Source of the DNA: Gallionella sp.
GTDB lineage: Bacteria > Pseudomonadota > Gammaproteobacteria > Burkholderiales > Gallionellaceae
Direction of reading: 5' to 3'
Assembly (NCBI GenBank): GCA_028699065.1
Contig: JAQVVH010000001.1
Location: 950,326-1,014,325, forward strand
Length of the DNA: 64,000 nt
Every line of letters starts with the position of its first letter. The stretch's first letter is position 1. Below are positions 7,372 through 16,567 of this stretch, in pieces. Both the position numbers and the translations under genes were made by a program. The notes below the pieces were generated by a model. That model was not told where the DNA came from and made no database searches. It worked only from the letters and a program-made list of their open reading frames with translations.

Positions 7372-8328
7372 TTAACCCCCCGGAAAATCCGGCATCGCGC
7401 TGCGCGAAAAATTGCTGCGCGAAAATTGTCGGTCATGCGCCATGACGTCGGATAGCGCACGCTGAGTCGGCGGGCTGAAACCGCGATAAAGGTCGACATC
7501 AGTTTCCCACATTTGCACCGCGTGAGTGACATTGCCAAGTTCGCGCAGGAATGTATCCCAGTCCGGGTGCCGTGCTGCTGCATCCTTTTCCAGCGCGCGA
7601 TGAATCAGCCGGATGAGATCGGGCGGTAAGCCCTTGCGCTGTTTCTCGATCGGAATGGCCGGGAAATTGAGCACGGCGATTTGCGCGTCGAAATTGTTGT
7701 CCGCTTCAAAAGTATGTTTGCCCGTGAGCAGACGGTACATGACGGCGCCCAGCGCGTAGATGTCGGCGCGCTGATCCAGCGGCTTGCCTTCCAGTTGCTC
7801 GGGCGGCATGTAAGCCAGACTGCCCGCGACAATCGAGCCGGCTTCGCGCGCGGGAATGGCACAGCCGAAATCTGTCAGTTTGGCTTGTCCATTGGGCATG
7901 AGAATGATGTTGGCCGGTTTGACATCGCGATGGACAACGCCCAGAGACGCCGCGTAGCGCAGGGCGTTGCCGATTTGCGCCGCGACCGATAGCACGGTAT
8001 TGAGTGGCAGCAGATGATCAGCATCATCGAAATGATCCAGCGAGTTGCCGTTGATATATTCCATGACCAAATAGGGCCCGGTTTTTTCCTGCAAATCGGC
8101 CCCCAGCACATGCACGATATTTTTGTGGTGCAGGCGCTGTCCCAGTTCAACCTCGGCGAGGAACATTTGCTTGTGCAGATCGCTTTGCGCCACGCGACCA
8201 AGTTGTTTGAGCGCCGCCGTAGCAAACGCATCGTCCTGCACCAGATAAACGTTGGCCGTCGCCCCCGCGCCAATCTGGCGGATGACGGAATATTTTCCAA
8301 TACGAACGGGAGCGGCGGGAAGTGACAT
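7372..8328 (-). CDS. Hanks-type serine/threonine protein kinase
   Basis: A 318-residue cytosolic kinase with all core motifs: glycine loop GAGATANVYLV (residues 20-30), ATP-anchoring Lys41 in AALKQL, catalytic HRDVKPAN (Asp135), DFG with Asp153, and the APE-equivalent MPPEQLEG. The kinase domain runs from about 10 to 270, followed by a short unrecognised tail ending FSRSAMPDFPGG. No transmembrane helix or sensor domain is present, unlike PknB-type kinases. It lies upstream of sthA on the same strand with a 126 bp gap and is divergent from ppdK. Targets are unknown; the neighbours suggest but do not prove a link to central metabolism. Confidence 0.9.
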   Translation of the reverse strand: MSLPAAPVRIGKYSVIRQIGAGATANVYLVQDDAFATAALKQLGRVAQSDLHKQMFLAEVELGQRLHHKNIVHVLGADLQEKTGPYLVMEYINGNSLDHFDDADHLLPLNTVLSVAAQIGNALRYAASLGVVHRDVKPANIILMPNGQAKLTDFGCAIPAREAGSIVAGSLAYMPPEQLEGKPLDQRADIYALGAVMYRLLTGKHTFEADNNFDAQIAVLNFPAIPIEKQRKGLPPDLIRLIHRALEKDAAARHPDWDTFLRELGNVTHAVQMWETDVDLYRGFSPPTQRALSDVMAHDRQFSRSNFSRSAMPDFPGG

Positions 8329-8511
8329 TGGGCGATTATGAACGAGAGCGCCGGAAACAGACTGTCAGATGGTGGAATGGTTTCATGAAAGTTTTGTTCG
8401 GCCCGGTTTTCTTTGCAATCAGGGTCGGCAGGCGTACGATTCAGACGTATTGCGCGAGGCAATGAATGTTTTCCGATACGCTGACACAACGAATACTTGA
8501 AGGGTTGCAAA

Positions 8512-11271
8512 ATGAACACGCCGAAACAGTACGTCTATGCCTTCACCAAGGGTGACGGAAAAAATAAACATCTGCTCGGGGGCAAGGGCGCGAATCTGTG
8601 CGAAATGACCCAGATTGGGCTGAATGTGCCGCCGGGATTCACCATTACGACCGAAGCTTGTCTGGATTATCTCGCTCGCGAAAAAGTCTTGCCGGCTGGC
8701 TTGATGGACGAAGTACATGCCCAGATGAAGATGCTGGAGCAGTCGACCGGCAAGCTGTTTGGTGATGCGCATAACCCGCTGCTGGTCTCTGTGCGATCGG
8801 GATCGGCCATGTCCATGCCCGGCATGATGGACACGATTTTGAATCTTGGCATGAACCGTGAAACCTTACAGGGCGAGATCGAACAAACCGGCGATGAGCG
8901 CTTTGCCTACGATGCCTATCGGCGTTTCATTCAGCTGTTCGGCAAGGTGGCGCTGGGCATTGCAGATGAGCAATTCGACAAGCCGTTTGAGGAGCTCAAG
9001 CGTCGCGAAGGCGTCAAGGAAGACGTTGGGCTCAGTGCGGACAATCTCAAGGAAATTTCCGCGGTATTTTTGGATGTGGTGCATGGGCAAACCGGGCGGC
9101 CATTCCCGGAAGATCCTTATGAGCAGCTGGAACTGGCGATCAAGGCCGTGTTCAATTCATGGATGGGCAAGCGCGCGGTGGATTACCGGCGCGAGTTTAA
9201 TATCACGCCGGACAAGGCCAACGGCACAGCGGTCAATATCTGCACCATGGTATTCGGCAACCGGGGCAACGATTCTGCCACAGGCGTGGCATTCACGCGC
9301 AATCCGGCGACGGGCGAAAATATTTTTTATGGTGAATATCTGGTGAACGCCCAGGGCGAGGATGTCGTTGCCGGAATCCGCACGCCGAAACCCATTGCCC
9401 AGATGGCCGAAGAAATGCCCAATCTCTATCGCCAGCTGGAAGAGCTGCGCAACAAGCTTGAAAGCCACTACGCCGAGGTACAGGATTTCGAATTCACGAT
9501 TGAAAAAGCGACGCTGTACTGCCTGCAAACCCGCAATGGCAAGATGAACACCCAAGCGATGGTGCGCACCTCGGTCGAGATGGAAGCCGAGGGCTTGATC
9601 AATCGTGAGCAGGCGTTGTTGCGGATCAATCCCGAATCGCTGGAACAAATGCTGTTTCCGCGTCTGGATCCGAATGCCAGAATTGCGCCGATCGCGACTG
9701 GTTTGCCGGCCAGCCCGGGCGCGGCATGCGGACACGTGGTGTTCGACGCGGACCGTGCCGAGCAGCAGGGAAATACGGGCAAGAAGGTCATTTTGCTGCG
9801 CGAGGAAACCAAACCGGAAGATATTCACGGTTTCTTTGCCTCGCAGGCTATTCTGACCAGCCGGGGGGGTAAAACCAGTCATGCCGCAGTGGTGGCGCGC
9901 GGTATGGGCAAGCCCTGTGTCGCCGGTGCGGAGGGGATCGAAGTGGATGTGATGGCGCGTCGCGCGCACATCGGTGACGTGGTCATTCGCGAGGGCGACA
10001 TGATCACGATCGACGGCACGACAGGTAATGTTTACCTTGGCGCCGTGCCGACCGTGGAAGCGGAGTTTTCCGATGAACTTAACACGCTGCTCTCTTGGGC
10101 GGACGCGGCAGCGCGGCTCAAGGTCATGGCCAATGCCGACACGCCGGTTGATGCCAGGCGCGCGCTCAAATACGGCGCCATGGGCATCGGCCTGTGCCGC
10201 ACGGAACGCATGTTCAACGCTTCCGACCGTTTGCCCATCGTGCTGGAAATGATCGTGGCGGACAATCTGGAACAGCGTCAGGCCGCGCTCGACAAGCTGT
10301 TGCCCATCCAGCGCCAGGACTTTGTCGAGTTGTTTAAAACCATGTCGCCGGATTCGGTCACAGTGCGTCTGCTGGATCCGCCCATTCATGAATTTCTGCC
10401 GTCCGAGCAGCAGCTGATTGCCGACATTCAGCATCTGAAGCGGCTCAGTGAGGTCATGCAGGGCTCCGAAATTTTGTCCGATACGCTGAGTTTGCTGTTC
10501 TCCGGCAGTCGGGGCGTGGCACTGCCGCAGGTGCTGCAGGTGGCGGATTCATCGTTAGTCGAAGAAGCGATCGAGAAAAAAGAAGCCATTCTCAAGAAGG
10601 TGCGCGCTTTGTTCGAGGTCAATCCGATGCTGGGTCATCGCGGTGTGCGTTTGGGCATCACCTATCCGGAAATTTACGCCATGCAGATACGCGCCGTTTT
10701 GGAGGCGGCCTGCGAATGCCAGAAGCAGGGTGTCGAGGTGTATCCGGAAATTATGGTGCCGCAGGTGTGTACTTCGGAGGAGCTCAAGGCTGTACGCGTT
10801 ATTGTCGAGCGAATCAAGGACGAGGTCACCACCGAAACCGGCATTGTGCCCGTCTTCAAGTTCGGCACGATGATCGAAGTTGTGCGCGCCTGTATGCGAG
10901 CGAACAAGCTGGCCGAGGAGGTCGAGTTCTTCAGCTTCGGCACCAACGATCTGACGCAGGCGACGTTCTCATTTTCCCGCGAGGATGCGGAGAACAAATT
11001 CCTGCCGATGTACAACGAGGTCGGCATCTTGCGCGACAACCCTTTCGAAGTGCTGGACACTCATGGTGTCGGCAAGCTTATGGAATTGGCGATCGGCTGG
11101 GGACGTGAGCGCAAACCGGATTTGAAGGTGGGCATTTGCGGCGAGCATGGCGGCCACCCTGCTTCGATCGCATTCTGTCATCAGGTGGGGCTGAGCTATG
11201 TTTCGTGCTCGGCGCCGCGTGTGCCGATTGCCCGGCTGGCAGCGGCTCATGCCGCGCTGTTGCAGGCATAG
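8512..11271 (+). CDS. ppdK: pyruvate, phosphate dikinase
   Basis: A 919-residue PPDK that interconverts pyruvate, ATP and phosphate with PEP, AMP and diphosphate. The N-terminal ATP-binding domain contains GGKGANLCEMTQIGLNVP and SVRSGSAMSMPGMMDT. The central phosphohistidine domain has GGKTSHAAVVARGMG with the catalytic His near residue 457, and the C-terminal PEP/pyruvate TIM barrel ends with GICGEHGG, whose Cys near 876 is the acid/base. The ATG at 8512 follows GAAGGG at good spacing, so the TTG at 8497 is not needed. Single gene with a terminator after it, divergent from the Ser/Thr kinase. Confidence 0.97.
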   Translation: MNTPKQYVYAFTKGDGKNKHLLGGKGANLCEMTQIGLNVPPGFTITTEACLDYLAREKVLPAGLMDEVHAQMKMLEQSTGKLFGDAHNPLLVSVRSGSAMSMPGMMDTILNLGMNRETLQGEIEQTGDERFAYDAYRRFIQLFGKVALGIADEQFDKPFEELKRREGVKEDVGLSADNLKEISAVFLDVVHGQTGRPFPEDPYEQLELAIKAVFNSWMGKRAVDYRREFNITPDKANGTAVNICTMVFGNRGNDSATGVAFTRNPATGENIFYGEYLVNAQGEDVVAGIRTPKPIAQMAEEMPNLYRQLEELRNKLESHYAEVQDFEFTIEKATLYCLQTRNGKMNTQAMVRTSVEMEAEGLINREQALLRINPESLEQMLFPRLDPNARIAPIATGLPASPGAACGHVVFDADRAEQQGNTGKKVILLREETKPEDIHGFFASQAILTSRGGKTSHAAVVARGMGKPCVAGAEGIEVDVMARRAHIGDVVIREGDMITIDGTTGNVYLGAVPTVEAEFSDELNTLLSWADAAARLKVMANADTPVDARRALKYGAMGIGLCRTERMFNASDRLPIVLEMIVADNLEQRQAALDKLLPIQRQDFVELFKTMSPDSVTVRLLDPPIHEFLPSEQQLIADIQHLKRLSEVMQGSEILSDTLSLLFSGSRGVALPQVLQVADSSLVEEAIEKKEAILKKVRALFEVNPMLGHRGVRLGITYPEIYAMQIRAVLEAACECQKQGVEVYPEIMVPQVCTSEELKAVRVIVERIKDEVTTETGIVPVFKFGTMIEVVRACMRANKLAEEVEFFSFGTNDLTQATFSFSREDAENKFLPMYNEVGILRDNPFEVLDTHGVGKLMELAIGWGRERKPDLKVGICGEHGGHPASIAFCHQVGLSYVSCSAPRVPIARLAAAHAALLQA

Positions 11272-11295
11272 TTTCAATCGGGGGATTTGATTTGC

Positions 11296-11319
11296 AGGGC
11301 CGCGTGACACGGCCCTTTT
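11296..11319. terminator. Rho-independent terminator between convergent genes
   Basis: AGGGCCG (11296-11302) pairs perfectly with CGGCCCT (11310-11316) around a 7-base loop, followed by TTTT on the plus strand. It lies between the ends of ppdK (plus) and purU (minus). The U-tract favours ppdK; on the minus strand it is weak. Confidence 0.8.
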
Positions 11320-11324
11320 CCCGT

Positions 11325-12179
11325 CTAGCGGAATACGATGGTTTTGTTGCCGCAGACCAGCACGCGATCTTCCACGTGATAGCGCAGTCCACGCGCCAGC
11401 ACGGTTTTCTCGATGTCGCGGCCGTAGCGCACCAGATCTTCCACGGTGTCGCCGTGATCCACCCGCACGGTGTCCTGCTCGACAATGGGGCCGGCGTCCA
11501 GCTCGTCAGTTACGAAGTGACACGTCGCCCCGATCAGCTTGACGCCGCGCTGGTAGGCCTGGTGGTAGGGTTTCGCGCCGACGAAGGACGGCAGAAAACT
11601 GTGATGAATGTTGATGATACGACCGGGAAAACGCTGGCACATCGATGGCGGCAGAATCTGCATGAAGCGCGCCAGCACCATGGTATCGCCCCGGTACGTT
11701 TCAAACAGCTCGGCGATGTGTTCAAAGGCCGCCGTCTTGTCCGTCATATCCACCTGAATAAACGGAATCCCGTGCCATTCCACAAAGCTGCGCAAATCAC
11801 CATGGTTGGAAATTACGCAGGGAATGTCGACCTGCAGCTCGCCGCTGCGCCAGCGATGCAGCAGATCGTTGAGGCAGTGATCCTGTTTGCTGACCAGAAT
11901 GACTAACCGTTTTTTCAAGGCAGAATCGGAAAGCTGCCACGTCATTCCAAAGCCGTTCGCCAGTGGCGCGAACAACTGCCGGAAAGTGTCGGCATCAAAG
12001 GGCAGCGAATCGGCACGCACTTCCTGGCGCATGAAAAAGCGCTGCGTTTCTGCATCGGTGTGATAGCTTGCCTCAACAATGAAGCCGCCTTGCCCGGCAA
12101 TAAAACTGCTAACGGCGGCGATGATGCCGGTCCGGTCCGGGCAGGCAATAGTCAGGGTATAACGGCGCTGGTCGGGCAT
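11325..12179 (-). CDS. purU: formyltetrahydrofolate deformylase
   Basis: A 284-residue enzyme that hydrolyses 10-formyl-THF to THF and formate, balancing one-carbon pools and feeding formate to PurT. The N-terminal ACT domain (about 1-85) starts RRYTLTIACPDRTGIIAAVS. The C-terminal formyltransferase domain carries the catalytic set: Asn in VISNHGDLR, His in NIHHSFLPSF, and Asp in TDELDAGPIVEQD. Length and domain order match PurU rather than GAR transformylase, which lacks the ACT domain. Followed downstream on the other strand by the ppdK terminator. Confidence 0.95.
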   Translation of the reverse strand: MPDQRRYTLTIACPDRTGIIAAVSSFIAGQGGFIVEASYHTDAETQRFFMRQEVRADSLPFDADTFRQLFAPLANGFGMTWQLSDSALKKRLVILVSKQDHCLNDLLHRWRSGELQVDIPCVISNHGDLRSFVEWHGIPFIQVDMTDKTAAFEHIAELFETYRGDTMVLARFMQILPPSMCQRFPGRIINIHHSFLPSFVGAKPYHQAYQRGVKLIGATCHFVTDELDAGPIVEQDTVRVDHGDTVEDLVRYGRDIEKTVLARGLRYHVEDRVLVCGNKTIVFR

Positions 12180-12194
12180 GATCTGTCGTTCTTC

Positions 12195-12581
12195 TCAGAT
12201 TGGTTCGCCGTTTTCATCGAGATAGAACTCGTTAAGGGCGCGTTCGACCTCGGCCATGTGGGTCAACACCGGGCCGCCGCCCATCATGATGGCAATTCCG
12301 CAGACATCCATGATTTCTTCGATACTGACTCCGGCCTGTTTGCAGGAGCGAATGTGCAGACCGATGCAATAGTGACATTGCTGCGTCAGCGCCATGCCCA
12401 AGGAAATTCGTTCCTTCTCTCTTTTGTCGAGAACGCTGGTATGCATGGCCTCGGCCATGAACCCCTGAATTTTACCCATGAGTTTGGGACGATATTCGGT
12501 CAGCAGTTGCATGCCACGGTGGGCGTGCTCCAGCACTTTGCGTTCGCTATCCGATCCCTTGGTTTTTTTGGTTTGGTCCAT
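12195..12581 (-). CDS. carboxymuconolactone decarboxylase/AhpD-like protein
   Basis: A 128-residue all-helical protein. KEKERISLGMALTQQCHYCIGLHIRSCKQAGVS contains the CxxC...H core (CHYC followed by His four residues later) seen in AhpD-like redox proteins, so peroxidase-linked disulfide exchange is plausible, but a specific partner is not evident. The ATG at 12581 is preceded by GGAGAG at good spacing; a longer open frame upstream overlaps the end of murI and is rejected. It lies 44 bp downstream of murI on the same strand. No export signal, so cytosolic. Confidence 0.85.
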   Translation of the reverse strand: MDQTKKTKGSDSERKVLEHAHRGMQLLTEYRPKLMGKIQGFMAEAMHTSVLDKREKERISLGMALTQQCHYCIGLHIRSCKQAGVSIEEIMDVCGIAIMMGGGPVLTHMAEVERALNEFYLDENGEPI

Positions 12582-12625
12582 AATGCTCTCCAGTTTTAAA
12601 GTTGGTATTCTGACAAAAAATCGGG

Positions 12626-13438
12626 TTACAGGTTGCCGCTTGGCAGGCATTGCGCAATAACTGCCCGGTGCCACAGTTGCGAAATAATCCGGCCGGCTGC
12701 CGTTGCATCGCCACTGGTCCAGAACGCTTCAGAAGCGGCGCAATCCCGAACGGGCGTCAGATGCGCTAATTCTACTTCCACGCGGCGTTTCAGTTCTCGT
12801 GAAACGGCTGCGCCTGTGTCGATCATTGTAATTCCGGGGCCGGCTATCTCGCGGATCAGTGGAGCGAGGAAGGGATAGTGGGTGCAGCCCAGAATGAGCG
12901 TATCCGCGTTTTTTTGAAGCAACGGTGCGGTGTATTTCGCGACCAGCTCCCAGGTCACTGAGCTGTGCAGATCACCACGCTCAATACACTCAACCAGCCC
13001 CGGACATCCCTGGGTCACAATTTCAACATTGCCGGCATATTTTTCCAGTAGTGCGGCAAAGCGTGCGCTTTCCAGCGTGCCTACGGTCGCGAGCACGCCC
13101 ACTACGCCTGTACGGGTGGCCGCAACCGCCGGTTTCACGGCGGGTTCCATGCCAATGATGGGCACGTCAAATTTTGCGCGCAGACTGGCTGCCGCTGCTG
13201 CGGTCGCAGTGTTGCAGGCAATGATGATGGCATCAGCGCCCTGTTCGAGCAGAAAGCGGGTTAAGCACTCCGCGCGCTGCGCGATGTATTCCGCAGACTT
13301 GTCGCCATAGGGTACGTGGCCGGAGTCGGCCACATAGATCAGGTGTGCAGCCGGCAACGCTTCGCGGATGTGGTGCAGCACCGACAGTCCGCCGACGCCG
13401 GAATCAAAGATGCCGATGGTCAGAGGTTGGGTTGTCAT
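12626..13438 (-). CDS. murI: glutamate racemase
   Basis: A 270-residue cofactor-independent racemase that makes D-glutamate for peptidoglycan. The N-terminus IGIFDSGVGGLSVL carries the substrate-binding Asp-Ser. Both catalytic cysteines are present: Cys in IIACNTATAAAA and Cys in LILGCTHYPFL. YVADSGHVPYGDKS is the third family signature. The length is as expected. It sits between ybiT (upstream, 20 bp gap) and the AhpD-like gene on the minus strand, probably in one transcript. Confidence 0.96.
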   Translation of the reverse strand: MTTQPLTIGIFDSGVGGLSVLHHIREALPAAHLIYVADSGHVPYGDKSAEYIAQRAECLTRFLLEQGADAIIIACNTATAAAAASLRAKFDVPIIGMEPAVKPAVAATRTGVVGVLATVGTLESARFAALLEKYAGNVEIVTQGCPGLVECIERGDLHSSVTWELVAKYTAPLLQKNADTLILGCTHYPFLAPLIREIAGPGITMIDTGAAVSRELKRRVEVELAHLTPVRDCAASEAFWTSGDATAAGRIISQLWHRAVIAQCLPSGNL

Positions 13439-13458
13439 GGCGGGTGCAAACTTGCCGA

Positions 13459-15060
13459 CTAGCCCACGGCCAGTCCCTGGTCGCGCAGGTATTCCTCATA
13501 GGTCCCGTGGTAGTCGGTGACGCCTTTTTCACCGATCTCGAAAATACGGGTGGCGAGTGAGCTCACAAATTCGCGGTCATGGCTGACGAATACCAGGGTG
13601 CCCTTGAATTCGAGCAGCGCGGTGTTGAGGGCCTCGATGGATTCCATGTCCATATGGTTGGTCGGTTCGTCCATCAGCAGCACATTGGGGTGTTGCAACA
13701 TCAGCTTGCCGAAGAGCATGCGCCCCTTTTCGCCACCGGACAGAATTTTGACGTTTTTCTTGCCGTCATCCCCGGAAAACAGCAACCGACCCAGCGTGCC
13801 GCGCACGACCTGATCGTCATCATTGGGGCCGCGCCAGTCGGTCATCCAGTCGGTGAGGGTTTGGTTGTTGGGGAATTCGTACTCGTGGTCTTGCGCGTAA
13901 TAGCCGGGCTTGGCCTTCTCCGCCCATTTCACAGTGCCGGTGTCCGGCTCCAGATCGCCCGCAAGGATGCGCAACAATGTGGTTTTGCCAATACCGTTGG
14001 GGCCGATGATGGCGACCTTCTCTCCGGCATCAATGCGGAAATTCACATTGGAAAACAGCGTCCGGTCGAAAGCCTTGGCCATTTTTTGCACTTCGACAGC
14101 GGTGCGGTGCAGCTTTTCCCGGTCGTCGAATTCGTAGCGGATAAAGGGATACTGCCGGCTCGAGGGTTTGATGTCCTCGATCTTGATTTTCTCGATCTGT
14201 TTGGCGCGCGATGTCGCCTGGCGTGCCTTTGAAGCGTTGGCGGAGAATCGTGCCACAAAAGCTTTCAGTTCCGCGACCTTCTCCTTGGCGCGGGCGTTGT
14301 CGGCCATCTGCTGTTCGCGCGCTTGGGTTGAGGCCAGCATGTAGTCATCGTAATTTCCCGGGTAAATCGTGATCCTGCCGTAGTCCAGATCGGCCATGTG
14401 TGTGCAGACGCTGTTCAGAAAGTGCCGGTCGTGCGAAATGATCACCATGGTGCAGTTGCGGTCGTTGAGCAAATCTTCCAGCCAGCGGATGGTGTTGATG
14501 TCTAGGTTGTTGGTGGGTTCGTCGAGCAACAGGATATCCGGATTCGAAAATAGGGCCTGAGCCAGCAGTATCCGTAGCTTGAAACCAGGCGCGATGGCGC
14601 TCATCGATCCGCTGTGCTGCGCGAGCGGGATGCCAATACCGAGCAGCAGCTCGCCCGCGCGCGGCTCGGCGGTGTAGCCGTCATACTCGGCGAAGGTCGC
14701 TTCCAGATCGGCGGCGCGCATGTAGTCTTCCTCACTGGCGTCCGGATTGGCGTAGATGGCATCGCGTTCGGACATGGCCTGCCACATTTCGGCATGACCC
14801 ATCATGACGACATCCAGTACACGCATGTCTTCGTAGGCAAACTGGTCCTGGCGCAATTTGCCGAGACGTTCGCCCCTGTCCAGCATGACCTCACCGGCGC
14901 TTTGCGCGAGATCGCCACCGAGAATTTTCATGAATGTGGATTTGCCGCAGCCGTTGGCCCCAATCAGGCCGTAGCGATTGCCGTCGCCGAATTTGACCGA
15001 GACGTTTTCAAATAGCGGCTTGGCGCCGAATTGCATGGTGATGTTTGCGGTAGACAGCAT
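13459..15060 (-). CDS. ybiT: ABC-F ATPase, YbiT type
   Basis: A 533-residue soluble protein with two ABC nucleotide-binding domains and no membrane part. Walker A motifs are GANGCGKST (about 36) and GPNGIGKTT (about 350); Walker B regions are [11 protein letters not shown] and [11 protein letters not shown], joined by a charged ABC-F linker with [20 protein letters not shown]. The opening [25 protein letters not shown] is very close to E. coli YbiT. ABC-F proteins bind the ribosomal E site and help stalled or specific translation. A promoter should lie in the 236 bp upstream (15061-15296), which holds no other gene that I can see. Confidence 0.95.
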   Translation of the reverse strand: MLSTANITMQFGAKPLFENVSVKFGDGNRYGLIGANGCGKSTFMKILGGDLAQSAGEVMLDRGERLGKLRQDQFAYEDMRVLDVVMMGHAEMWQAMSERDAIYANPDASEEDYMRAADLEATFAEYDGYTAEPRAGELLLGIGIPLAQHSGSMSAIAPGFKLRILLAQALFSNPDILLLDEPTNNLDINTIRWLEDLLNDRNCTMVIISHDRHFLNSVCTHMADLDYGRITIYPGNYDDYMLASTQAREQQMADNARAKEKVAELKAFVARFSANASKARQATSRAKQIEKIKIEDIKPSSRQYPFIRYEFDDREKLHRTAVEVQKMAKAFDRTLFSNVNFRIDAGEKVAIIGPNGIGKTTLLRILAGDLEPDTGTVKWAEKAKPGYYAQDHEYEFPNNQTLTDWMTDWRGPNDDDQVVRGTLGRLLFSGDDGKKNVKILSGGEKGRMLFGKLMLQHPNVLLMDEPTNHMDMESIEALNTALLEFKGTLVFVSHDREFVSSLATRIFEIGEKGVTDYHGTYEEYLRDQGLAVG

Positions 15061-15296
15061 GGCGGAGCCTTAAATACAAAGGGGCGCATTCTAGCATCCA
15101 AGCGTGTGCAAGCCGAATGGCCTGTTTATCAGCGCCAGGTTTCATTAAGGAAGGAAATGCCGATTAAATTGTCCATTCGTGGTGCGATTGCCGAATCATG
15201 AATGGAGGATGTCGAATAATCAGTAAGCTGTTTAATTTGTGACTTGAATAAGCTTGTGCCCTTCAACAGGACGAAACGGAAGGAATAATCGCCCCC

Positions 15297-16058
15297 TTAA
15301 ATGCCAGGCGAATTTTGAGTAATACGTATTATCCGCTTGCCATCGCCCGCCGCCGGCCCTAAATGCTGCAGCAACTCGGCAAGTGTTTCTTGATGTGTGG
15401 ACTCGGCTTCGGCGGTGCCGTTAAACGTTAATCCTTGTGAAAAAGAGAGATTTCCCTCCCCTGCGAGAATGAGAGGACCCGCCTGACTCGCAAGATTTAT
15501 TTTGAAATTCTGCCCATTCGCTGCCATATGAAGCGCGTACCGGCCGATGGGAGCGATAGGTGTTAGGCTGGTCGCAGCCTCAGACCACTTGCCCGAAACA
15601 TCTCCCTGCAATCCTCCGTTTCTCCATGTCAGCTCAGCGGATCGCAGCTCAATCATTCCTGAAAGCCCCAGCGGTTTGAGTTGCGGAGAGATCTCGCCTA
15701 TCAGTGAGGCTGGAATGGGCAAAAACAGATGTTCCAGCCTTACCTCGCGAGCCGTCAGAAGCAAGTCCATAGGTTGACTGCCATCCTGCAAACTCAGTCC
15801 AACGTGAAATTTTGCGCGCAGCAGATCAAGCGGGAACACTTGCCAAGTGATGCTTGGCAAACCGATCAGGCTCTCATTTCGGGAGAGCAGTGCTGGCGTT
15901 GCCTTCCCATTCCAGAGACTGCCGTTACAGTTTGCCAACACCACCTTGCCTTTGGTGGCTTGATTAACCAGCGGGTCAAGCAGGGATGCCGGAGCCGTTA
16001 GAATCAATGCAAACACATAAACCGATAAAAACAGAACCAGCAAAGCAGAGCGCTTCAC
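15297..16058 (-). CDS. gspN: type II secretion system protein N
   Basis: A 253-residue bitopic inner-membrane protein: one N-terminal helix (about residues 5-24, ALLVLFLSVYVFALILTAPAS) then a periplasmic domain with the GspN signatures GSLWNGKA and SITWQVFPLDLL. GspN is an accessory T2SS component found in some systems together with GspC. Its ATG overlaps the gspM stop by 4 bp. It is the last gene of the minus-strand arm; no clear terminator was found in the 236 bp beyond it. Confidence 0.88.
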   Translation of the reverse strand: MKRSALLVLFLSVYVFALILTAPASLLDPLVNQATKGKVVLANCNGSLWNGKATPALLSRNESLIGLPSITWQVFPLDLLRAKFHVGLSLQDGSQPMDLLLTAREVRLEHLFLPIPASLIGEISPQLKPLGLSGMIELRSAELTWRNGGLQGDVSGKWSEAATSLTPIAPIGRYALHMAANGQNFKINLASQAGPLILAGEGNLSFSQGLTFNGTAEAESTHQETLAELLQHLGPAAGDGKRIIRITQNSPGI

Positions 16059-16567
16059 TGGGCCGACCCATTAACTAGCGTTGCGCGGACAGCAACAAAA
16101 CCGCTTTCCGGAAGCGGCGAAACCGAAGCCAATTCGACGCGTATATGCTGTTCTTGTTCCAGTGCGCGCAGCCATGCCATCCACTTGTTAAACGGCATTC
16201 CCGGGCTGGCAATTCGCACCCCGTTGGGTTCAAGAAGATCAACGGAGGTGATGGCATCGCGTAACTGGTGACGAGCGAGCGATTCTTCAACGGCTGCTTT
16301 GACGGCTCCTGCGTCGATGACTGCGGGTTGAGGACGGTGCCGCAGCTCCTTCATGTTCTGCGCCGCTGTGCGCATTTGCGCTGTTTGCAGGCGCAAGTCG
16401 GGCAACTGGCTGTTCAGTGTCGCAATTGCCCGGTGCGAGGGTTCCCATAGCAGCAAATAAATCAGCAGGGGGCCTGCTATCGCGCTTGCAAGCAGAATCA
16501 TCTGCCGTTCCCGCTTGCCGCGTTTTTCCCAATGGTCTTCCCGGAATTTTTGCAGTTTGACTTTCAT
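16055..16567 (-). CDS. gspM: type II secretion system protein M
   Basis: A 170-residue inner-membrane protein: basic cytoplasmic N-terminus (KFREDHWEKRGKRERQ), one membrane helix at about 23-41 (ILLASAIAGPLLIYLLLW), a coiled-coil region, then a small ferredoxin-like periplasmic domain. W..R...RE is typical of GspM. It pairs with GspL in the assembly platform that links the GspE ATPase to the pseudopilus. It overlaps gspL and gspN by 4 bp at each end, so translation is coupled. Confidence 0.9.
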   Translation of the reverse strand: MKVKLQKFREDHWEKRGKRERQMILLASAIAGPLLIYLLLWEPSHRAIATLNSQLPDLRLQTAQMRTAAQNMKELRHRPQPAVIDAGAVKAAVEESLARHQLRDAITSVDLLEPNGVRIASPGMPFNKWMAWLRALEQEQHIRVELASVSPLPESGFVAVRATLVNGSAQ

